From Proteles cristata cristata (Eukaryota > Chordata > Mammalia > Carnivora > Hyaenidae): DNA of 64,000 nucleotides. Made by a program: the position numbers and the translations under genes. Under the pieces are notes generated by a model, which was not told the DNA's origin, did not search any database, and worked only from the letters and a program-made list of their open reading frames with translations. The stretch is from positions 433,501 through 497,500 of the forward strand of contig JAESUZ010000120.1 of the NCBI GenBank assembly GCA_017311185.1, in the 5' to 3' direction. Numbering within the stretch: position 1 is the stretch's first letter; each line of letters opens with the position of its first letter. Below, in pieces: positions 55,646-64,000 of the stretch.

Positions 55646-55879
55646 TAAAAAAACAAAAAAACAAAAACAAAAAAACAACTAACCCATCGTCTATAAATGT
55701 ACTTAGTATACTTTTGTAAAAAGCATAATTTGTAGAAAACTTGAAAAGTAGGGAGAAAATAGAAAGAAGAAAAGTACTCATTTTTCTCATATCCAGATAA
55801 CCTTGGTTAATGTTTTTTCATTCTTCTTCTCCAAGTATGGTTAATGTTTTTATGTAACTGAGGAAATACCAGACTTATA

Positions 55880-56300
55880 GATTTTAACCTCCTGTTTAAT
55901 TCAGTAAAATATCATGGACATATTCTTGTGTCACTTAAAATTATTTGCAAGCAGTCTGTAAATGGCTGACTGATATCATAACCATCCCCTAATTTATAAA
56001 ATGATTTTCTTATTTATATGTACCATTAATAATGCGGTGATCAATATCTTTGTATATAGCTCACTGTCCACATTTCTTATTAACCCCACAGGCAAGAGCC
56101 AAGAGGCTGAACTACTATGTGTCAAAGTTTGAACAATTTAAGGTTCCTGATAACATATGTCAAATTAACTTTCAGAAAAGTGTACCAATTTACATTCCCA
56201 CTGACAAGGGGGCGAGGTGTCTATTTTACCACTGCCTCAGTATCTCTGAGGAGAATCATAGACTTTTTGCTTATCTGGAACAAATAAGGAGTACCACACT
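55880..56300 (-). mobile_element. Old L1 relic (antisense)
   Basis: ccagacttatagattttaac, aaaagtgtaccaatttacat, tcccactgacaaggggg follow old L1 3' ORF2 in reverse. Strongly diverged. Confidence 0.5.
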
Positions 56301-56349
56301 GCTGTTTAGTTTTGTTTTGATTGGTAATGAGTTGTGGGTTGTTTGTTGT

Positions 56350-56526
56350 TTTGAGAGAGGGGGTCGGGGGGAAGAGCACACATGAATGAGGGCAAGCAGG
56401 GAGGGTCAAAGAGGGAGGGAGAGGGAATCCCAAGCAGGCTCCAGGCCCAGCATGAAGCCCAAGGCTGACCCATGACCCAAAAGGAAGAGTCAGACACTTA
56501 AAGGACTGACAGACGCAGGCACCCCA
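56350..56526 (-). mobile_element. CAN-SINE (antisense), diverged
   Basis: ttgagagagggggtcggggg, caagcaggctccaggcccag, ending gcaggcacccc. Confidence 0.8.
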
Positions 56527-56595
56527 GTGAGTTTTAATATAGCCTCACATAACTATTAACAATTTGTGTTTCCTTGTAAATGAGTTATCTCTTTA

Positions 56596-56819
56596 TTTAT
56601 TTATTTTTTTAATGTTTTATTTATTTCTAGGAGAGAGAGAGAGAGAGAGCGAGCAGGGGAGGGTCAGAGAGAGAGGGAGTCACAGACTGAAACAGGCTCC
56701 AGGCTCCGAGCTGGCAGTCAGCACAGAGCCCGACGCGGGGCTCGAACCCACGAACCGCGAGTCCATGACCTGAGCGAAAGTCGGACGCTTAACCGACTAA
56801 GCCACCCGGGCGCCCCATA
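56596..56819 (-). mobile_element. CAN-SINE (antisense), young-looking
   Basis: tttatttatttttttaatgt, GA-rich middle, gctcgaacccacgaaccgcg, ending gccacccgggcgcccc. A 13-bp duplication, agttatctcttta, is at 56583-56595 and 56820-56832. Confidence 0.95.
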
Positions 56820-56832
56820 AGTTATCTCTTTA

Positions 56833-58420
56833 AACATGTCCTTTCACCACTGTGACTTCTTCTTTGGTAAAGTAATTTAGATGTATGCATAATGATAGCC
56901 TATCATCTTTTCTTACAATCTATTTTCAATAAGTTAGGCAAATTTTCTTGTAGAACTCTCTAAAGATGACTTCGTGAATCAGTAAAATAAACTCTTAAAC
57001 CTGTCACAACAGTATAATACTGTTTGAATTAATTAAGGAATGAATAATGTTTTTCTCTAATAAATCATACATTAAACATTTTACAAAAAGAGGGATCTGC
57101 CTCTAACTGGAATTTTTACCTTAAAGAGGACAAAATTTCAACGAGTCTCTCAGTTTGTTCATCTGTAAAATAAGATGCGTAAGCTTTAGCAAGCTTTTCA
57201 TCTTCAAAACTAGGCAGGTTTGTGCTTACATAATACAATACATAGCACCACCTAGAGGTAAAAAGAAACACTTTTCTACACTGTCCCTTAGTTTTTAAAA
57301 ATGAATTTTCAGTCTTCAACAAAATATCAGGTTGATGAATTTTGCATTAGCAGAAGCTGCCTGAGCAAATATATCATAATTTTAATAGTCTTGGTCAGAC
57401 AGGACAAACATTTTTAATGAATCTGTCATAGACTTTGCAGAAGTCTTTAGTGCCTATTATACACTGAGCTCATTTTTTCCTACCATCACTTTTTTAGGGG
57501 ATCAATCATTTTTTCCAGCATTGCTTGAGAAAATCAATGATACTCTCTTACGTCTGGCTCGAAGGACTTAATATTGTGTTATATCTCAGTAAACAATATA
57601 TATTCTGCATGTTCATACATTTTTTACTCTTTGGGGCTTTGGGGACTTGATGAAAACCATGGTCAAAAAACAATTTCTCTATGGTTACATATATAATGTC
57701 ACTCCCTGCCTTCAACTTCAGCAAAAAGAATGCCTGAGTTGGAAATGAGGGTAGCATCAGAAAATCCCAGTGGTGGTGCCCTGAATTTACTTGGAACTTG
57801 AAGAAAAACTTAATCTATGGGAAGGTTTGAAGTCAATGGATGGCCAGTTGCTGTTAACATCTAGATTATTGTGACAGCTTTGTTTCTAAGATGATGTTAG
57901 CTACAGTTTCCTCTTTGTAACCCCCTTTGGAACTGTACTATTTTAATTTGTACTTCCTAAATTGTTCTGAGTGTGTTCTTCAGATTCATCATGTTTAACC
58001 CTCCAATAAAACTGTAAACTCACCAAGTGAAACTACATCTTCTGACAATCTTGGCTCCACACTACCTCGACTCCTGGTTTGTGCGGACTAAGTGAAAGCA
58101 CCTTGCTAGTGACTGTGAAGACACAATTTCTCTGGCAAAGGTGAATGTTCAAGGTAAAACAGAGTTCAGGCAAATAAAAGTTAAATCACTGTGACAAAGT
58201 TCAGGAAGAGTGTTGCCTCAAATCTGCATTTACCCTTGACTGAGGTAACTTAGATTTTAAAAATACAACAAAATCCTTCCTGATACAGTCTTAAATTTGT
58301 ACGGTCTCTAATTTCTAACTCATATATTGGGGGATAGCATTCCCTTGGGGATTGCATAATCATAAATTATTCTTAACAGGGGAGAAAAAGGAACTGAATG
58401 TTTTTCTCATTTTTTATGCT
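56833..58420. other. Intergenic, nothing recognised
   Basis: 1.6 kb of A/T-rich sequence. Frames at 57116-57322 and 57548-57757 on the minus strand are short and unsupported. Confidence 0.6.
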
Positions 58421-58424
58421 AGAA

Positions 58425-58640
58425 GTTTTCAAACCTCCAGAAAAGTTGAAAGAACAGTGTGATGGATATCCATAACCCACCACCAACACGTAACCATTGT
58501 TAACATTCTTATTTATAGGACTATATTTATTTTTGAAACACTGAAACTAAGCTGCAGGCATCATGATGCTTCACCCCAAGTACCTCCTCAAGCATCATTT
58601 ATGGTCATGGACGTTCTCCTTCGTTATCCCATTGTTGCTG
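58425..58640. mobile_element. Possible old L1 3' relic
   Basis: tccagaaaagttgaaagaac, agtgtgatggatatccataa, cgtaaccattgttaacattc resembles an ancient L1 3' end. Strongly diverged. Confidence 0.5.
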
Positions 58641-59286
58641 CCGCCCTGAAGAAAATGAACAATAATGCTCTAATATTTCAGATGCAGTTGGAATCCAAAT
58701 GTTCGTAACTGACCCAAGAATATCATCCTGTAGAGCTGTTTGTTTGCTATTTAACTGAGACCTAATCAAGATTCATACATTGTGTACAGTTCATGTCATC
58801 TTTGAGTACTTTCAGTGTACTCATGTTTTGCGCTCTTACTATGTGCCAGGGTACACAGACAGTCCTATTTGATTTTCATAAGAAAATATGAGAGAAGTGT
58901 TTGTTGTTATGCAAATGGTGATAAAATGCTTACTTCTGAACACTCTGATGTATTTTATTCACCACCAAATTTACAGACCCTAACACAGAGCCTTGAACAT
59001 ACGACATAGTAATATATAGATAGTTGTGGAATAAATGAAACATGGTGTGCTGGTCTATTCTGATAGAAAAAAAACTACAACAGAAACATGATGGTAAATT
59101 ATAAAACCTGCTGTGACAAAACACTGAGGCAGAGGTAACTCTCATTCACATTCACTGGCTTTTCTGGGCACTTTGGTGGAAACAACTGAACAGTCCACCA
59201 TCAGCTGCCTGAAGCAACCAGGATAACAATTTTAATTCATGTCAGTTTGAATCTACTCAATATATACATTTTTTTGTTCTACTATT
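58641..59286. other. Intergenic, nothing recognised
   Basis: Unique A/T-rich sequence. Confidence 0.6.
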
Positions 59287-59301
59287 AAAAATGCTTTTTT
59301 A

Positions 59302-59523
59302 GGGGCGCCTGGGTGGCTTAGTCGGTTAAGCGTCCGACTTTTGCTTAGGTCATGATCTCGCAGTTTGTGGGTTTGAGCCCCGCGTCGGGCTCTGTGCTGA
59401 CTGCCAGCTCAGAGCCTGGAGCCTGTTTCAGTCTGTGACTCCCTCTCTCTCTCTGACCCTCCCTGCTCATGCTGTCTCTCTCTCTCTCTCCTAGAAATAA
59501 ATAAAACATTAAAAATTTTTTAA
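59302..59523 (+). mobile_element. CAN-SINE (sense), young-looking
   Basis: ggggcgcctgggtggcttag, gtgggtttgagccccgcgtc, (CT)n, ctagaaataaataaaac tail. A perfect 15-bp duplication, aaaaatgctttttta, is at 59287-59301 and 59524-59538. Confidence 0.96.
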
Positions 59524-59582
59524 AAAAATGCTTTTTTAATCTCCACCTTCCTATAACATTTATTTATTCATTCATTCATTCT

Positions 59583-59732
59583 TAAATTTTTATTTATGTT
59601 TGAGAGAAGAGGGGCAGAGACTCTGAAGCAGGCTCTGCGCTAAAAGCAGAGAGCCTGATATGGGGCTTGAACTCACAGATCGTGTTATCATGACCTGAGC
59701 TGAAGACAGACAACTAACTGAGCCACCTGGGA
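59583..59732 (-). mobile_element. CAN-SINE (antisense), shortened
   Basis: ttaaatttttatttatgttt, gaggggcagagactctgaag, ending actgagccacctggg. It follows a (ATTC)n stretch at 59562-59582. Confidence 0.87.
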
Positions 59733-59834
59733 AAACTTTCTCCTTTGTTTTATCAGGCTATAGGTTTTAGCAAATTTGACCACAAGTGATTTGAATGAAG
59801 CCAAAAGCAAATACCAGGTTTAGAATCCAAACCT

Positions 59835-59992
59835 TTTCTTTTCTTTCTTTTTCTTTTTTCTTTCCTTTTCTGGTCTCTTCTCTTTTCAAGATTTTACTTT
59901 TAAGCATCTCTATACCCAACATGGGGTCGAATTTACAACCCTGATAGCAAGAGTCGCATGCTCTACTGAGTAAGCCAGCCAGGTCCCCCTAG
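59835..59992 (-). mobile_element. CT-rich tract and older tRNA-type CAN-SINE (antisense)
   Basis: A pyrimidine run (59835-59885) leads into agattttacttttaagcatc, acccaacatggggtcgaatt, gtcgcatgctctactgagta and gccagccaggtcccc, the reverse of the short tRNA-type SINE. Confidence 0.85.
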
Positions 59993-61003
59993 TTTAGGCC
60001 ATTTCTTTTTTTCTTTTTTGGGTCATAGAATTTTGAGAACTCAGATCCACATAAAGATACGGAAATAAAGAGCAATAATATTTTAATCTCTGAGAGTTAC
60101 AATAGGCCAATCTTTACAGGACACACGCAGAACACTGCAAAGGAGTTGACAGAGGGTACAGCATGCAGCCTCATTTTGGTAAACGTTCTGCAAGTATCAT
60201 CTGGCGAGAATGTACATCATTTATGTCTTTGTTGCATTAAAATGTGCTCTGATTTTTTTGCCTATGTCTTTTAGATTCTCAGAGACATTTCTGTCAAAGA
60301 ACTGTTTTAGAAAAGATGATTAATGATGGTTTTCACTATGAATACTGTAATTTCCATGACATGTAATGAAGAATCTGAAATAACTCATAGCCTCCATGAT
60401 AAATACTAATTACACCAATCTTGTACAGAAATGTACAGTTCTGCCTTCCAGTTGTTAAAATAAGCCGACTTTGTAAGCCACCCACCAGCATTTAAGGTGA
60501 ACAATGGAGTCATTCAGCTTGGTGTGATATCTTTTTGGTTTTCTATGAAGGGAAACAATTTAAACCTGAATTCAAAGAAACTCCTACCAGTCAGCATGCA
60601 TCCAAAAGCGCAATTTTCAGTTACTTCTTTGTGTGACTAGTTTTCATAAAAGGCTAGTATTAAAAAGACTATTTGCAAAATTTACTTTTTTTTCCCCCCA
60701 GCCATCCCACTTTACAGACTGAGAGAGTAAAGATGTGCATTCTCGAGGGTAAGGTATTTTCTGGAAGGATGCAGGGGTGAGGGGCAGGCTTTGGTGGTAG
60801 ACTTTTCCTCTCCTGCAGGTGTGCCTGCCATAAAGTTGGCCTCATTACACAGACATCATAAGTTTTCATCCAGTGAATGCTATACACACCAAAACATGGA
60901 ACTCTGTTGAAGACTGTATCACCAGCAATCAAATATTTTTCAGATTAACATGTCTTCAGAAGTATTTGAAATGCAGAGAACAAAGACCAATAAAGGACCA
61001 AAA
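59993..61003. other. Intergenic, nothing recognised
   Basis: Unique sequence. The minus frame 60669-60932 has no recognised family. Confidence 0.6.
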
Positions 61004-61094
61004 TGCTCTCCTTCTGTCTCTGTCCCTTCCCTGCTCATGGGTTCACACTTGCACACACTCTCAAAACAAATAAATAAATGTAAAAAAAAAAAAA
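61004..61094 (+). mobile_element. CAN-SINE 3' end only (sense)
   Basis: ctctccttctgtctctgtcc, cttgcacacactctcaaaac, aaataaataaatgt and an A-run. The tRNA-derived head is absent, so it is a 5'-truncated copy. Confidence 0.8.
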
Positions 61095-61975
61095 AAGACT
61101 AAAAACATACCATAACTTCTAAGGGGAAAATATAAAATGATTATTCAAAAAACTTTAATGAATCCAAAAGAATTCAATAAAGGAGAGAAAAAGAAATTAG
61201 ACAAATATAAATCACAAAGTAGAACAATAGATTTAAACCTAAATATACAAGAAATGATATTAAATGATAATGGGAATTAAATGCTTCAGTTAAAAGGTAA
61301 GATTGCCAGACTAGGTAAAATTAAAAATCCAATGATATTCTCTTTGAAAGAAAGACATCAAAAAAATATGGCAGAGAGAAAAGTTTAAAGTAAAAAAATG
61401 ATAAAATACATATATCATGCAGATTTTAGCCAAAAGATAGGTAGTATGATATATTAATGTGAGACATAATATGCTTTAAGGCAAAAAGCACAGCCAGAGA
61501 GATAAAGAGGTTAAAAATTTTCACAAACCCCAGTCTTAGATGGCTTACTAGCAGCTAGATAAAGGAGGACAAACAAAACTTAAACCCAGCAAAAGGAAGG
61601 AAACAATACACATTAGAGCAAGAAACTCAAAAACAGTAGAATAGATCAATGGAATCAGGAGTTGGTTCCTTGAAAAGATCACCAAATTGATAAATCTCTA
61701 ACTAGACTCATAAAAAAGAGAGAGAGAGACAGAGAGAGAAAGCACTCAAACAACATCAGAAAGATGAGAAATAACAACCAACACCACAGAAATACAAACA
61801 ACTGAAAAGAGAATATTATACAAAACTATATGCCAACAAATGGGCAACATAGAAGAAATGGATAAATTCCTAGAAACATATAATCGCCCAAAACAGAATC
61901 AGGAAGAAATGCAAAATTTGATAAGACCAATTACCACCAATGAAATTGAATCAGTAGTCAAAAATTCACAGAAAA

Positions 61976-62165
61976 CAGTGCCTGGGTAGCTCAATCAGTT
62001 CAACGTTCAACTTTGGCTCAGGTCATGATCTCGTGGTTCATGAAGTCAATCCCTGGATCAGGTAAGCTCCAGTCCTGCTCCGGTTCCACATCCTCAATCT
62101 CTGCCCGTTGTAGGATTCACCCCCCAGCCCTCGCTCGCTTGCACATGCTCTTTCTCAAAAATGAA
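61976..62165 (+). mobile_element. CAN-SINE (sense) nested in L1
   Basis: acagtgcctgggtagctcaa, catgaagtcaatccctggat, CT-rich end, caaaaatgaataataaaaac. Splits the L1 between attcacagaaaa and aaatcaggaccag. Confidence 0.9.
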
Positions 62166-63231
62166 TAATAAAAACTTCCCAAAAAACAAAAAAATCAGGA
62201 CCAGATGGCTATACAAGTGAATTTTACCAAACATTTAAAGAAGAATTAATAGCTATTCTTTTCAAACTTTTCCAAAAAACAGAAGAGGAAGGAAACCTTC
62301 CAAATTAATTCCATGAGGCCAGCATTACTCTGATTACAAAATCAGATAAAGACACCACACACACAAAAAAGAGAACTGTAGGCCAATATCTCTGATGAAT
62401 ATAAATGCAAAAATCCTCAATAAAATATTGGCAAACAGAAACCAACAGTACATTTAAAAAATCACTCACCATGACCAAATGAGATTAATTCCTGGAATGC
62501 AAGGGTGGTTCATTACTCACGAATCAATGTGATACATCACATCAATAAGGGAAAGAATAAGAACCATATGATCATTTCAATAAATGCAGAAGACACATTT
62601 GACAAGTACCACATCCATTCATGATAAAAACCCTCAACAAAGTACGTTTAGAGGGAACATATCTCAACATAATAAAGACCGTGTATGAGAAACCCACAGC
62701 TAATATCACACTCAAGGGTAAAAAACTGAGTTTTTCCTCTAAGGTCAGGAACAAGACAAGGATGTCCACTCTCACCACTTCTATTCAACATAGTACTAGA
62801 ATTTCTAGACGCAGCAATCAGACAAAGGAAAGGCGTAAAAAGCATCCAAATTGGTAAGGAAGAAGTAAAACTTCCACTATTGCCAATGACATAATGCTAT
62901 ATATAGAAAACCCTAAAGACTCCACTAAAAAACTGTTAGAAGTCATACATGAATTCAGTAAAATGGCAGGTACAAAATCGATGTACAGAAATCTGTTGCA
63001 CTTCTATACACTAATAATAACGCACCAGAAATAAAGAAAATAATGCCATTTGCAATTATACCAAAAATAACAAAATCCCTAGGAATAAACCTAACCAAAC
63101 AGGTGAAAGACCTGTATTCTGAAGACTATAAAACACCAATGAAAGAAATTGAAAATGACACAAAGAAATGGAAAGACATCCCATGCTTATGATGAGAAGA
63201 ACAAATATTGTTAAAATGCCCATACTATCCA

Positions 63232-63340
63232 GGGGTGCCTGGCTGGCTCTGTCAGCGGAGCATGTGATTCTTGATCTCAGGGTTGCGAGCTCGAGTCCCA
63301 TATTAGGTGTGGAGATTACATTGAAAAAAATCTTAAAAAC
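63232..63340 (+). mobile_element. Older tRNA-type CAN-SINE (sense) nested in L1
   Basis: ggggtgcctggctggctctg, gattcttgatctcagggttg, gctcgagtcccatattaggt, short A-rich tail. A 17-bp duplication with two mismatches, aatg(c/t)ccata(c/t)tatcca, is at 63215-63231 and 63341-63357. Confidence 0.92.
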
Positions 63341-64000
63341 AATGTCCATATTATCCAAAGTAATCTACATACTTAATGCAATCCCTATCAAAATACCAAT
63401 AGTGTTTTTCACAGAACTAGAACAGACAATCCTAAAATTTGTGTGGAACTGCAAAAGACCCCAAATAGCCAAAGCAATCTTGAAAAACAAAAACAAAACT
63501 GGAAGTATCACATTCCAGACTTCAAGATATATTACAAAGCTGTAACAATCAAAACAGAATGGCACTGGCACTAAAATAGACACGTAGGGTAAGAAAAGAG
63601 AAACGAAAGCCCATAAATAAACCCACAATATATGATCAATTAATCTTCAACAGAGGAGGCAAGAGTACGCAATGGGAAAAAGTATCTTCTATATGGGAAA
63701 ACTGGATAGCTACATGCAAAAGAATGACACTAGATCAGATTCTTATACCACACACAAAAATAAATTCAAAATAGATTAAGACCTATATGTGAGACCTGAA
63801 ACCATAAACATCCTAGAAGAGAGCACAGCAGTAATTTCTCTGATATTAGTCATAGCGGTATCTTTCTCGATATGTCTGAGACAAGTGAAACAAAAGCAAA
63901 AATAAACTATTGGGACTACATCAAAATAAAAAACTTCTGCACAGTGAAGGAAACAAACTAAAAGGCAACCTACTAAATGGGAGAAGATATTGGCAAATGA

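Larger units (their letters stand above)
61100..64000 (+). mobile_element. L1 ORF2 relic (sense), runs off the window
   Basis: The early part (61200-61500) looks like 5' ORF2 with deletions (attaaatgataatgggaatt, gatattctctttgaaagaaa). From 61570 on, phrases of the reverse-transcriptase region occur in order: aattcctagaaacatataat, ggaccagatggctatacaag, gaagaggaaggaaaccttcc, aggaacaagacaaggatgtc, aggaataaacctaaccaaac, tccctatcaaaataccaata. The RT catalytic motif, normally FADD, reads A-N-D at 62882-62890, so the first Asp is lost; frames are also broken. Short frames at 62572-62857 and 63056-63628 belong to this dead element. Confidence 0.9.

Overview
The window is nuclear DNA from a carnivore, most likely a felid. 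It holds dozens of lysine-tRNA-derived CAN-SINE copies in both orientations, recognisable by the 'GGGGCGCCTGGGTGGCTCAGT' head, the GA-rich or CT-rich middle and the AATAAA-type tail, together with mammalian L1 pieces, MIR/L2-like relics and an MLT2-type LTR. There are no bacterial-style genes. Most short open reading frames fall in repeats or introns and have no coding support.

Positions 1-26,500 carry the 3' two thirds of one protein gene on the + strand, FERMT2 (kindlin-2, the integrin co-activator). Twelve coding exons, probably exons 4-15 of a 15-exon gene, lie between 2905 and 25392. Every junction has GT/AG borders and a consistent reading phase. Joined, they encode codons 166-680 of a 680-residue kindlin-2, plus two bases of codon 165. 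The order is: end of the F1 lobe with its long loop (Y179, Y193), F2 lobe, PH domain inserted in F2 (K390), and F3 lobe with the integrin-binding Q614/W615 pair. The start codon and about 165 N-terminal codons lie to the left of the window. A 3'UTR of about 1.1 kb follows, with two AATAAA signals.

The introns are peppered with CAN-SINEs. Intron 7 has a 5'-truncated L1 with clear target-site duplication. Intron 10 holds an unidentified minus-strand pseudogene-like block and a very old L2-like repeat. Intron 13 is largely SINE. A SINE in intron 14 appears to have inserted right at the exon 14 splice donor and copied the donor sequence.

Positions 26,500-64,000 appear to be intergenic. They are made of L1 fragments (28.2-29.3, 31.3-32.4, 37.3-39.9, 42.5-44.3, 44.7-46.3 and 61.1-64.0 kb), many CAN-SINEs often nested in the L1s, an MLT2-type solo LTR, a possible second LTR, MIR relics and unassigned stretches. 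I see no convincing second protein gene, tRNA gene, rRNA gene or CRISPR array. I found no undescribed biological system. The most interesting signals are the SINE at the exon 14 donor, the opposed SINEs around that exon, and a poly(A)-tailed foreign insert inside an L1 3'UTR.
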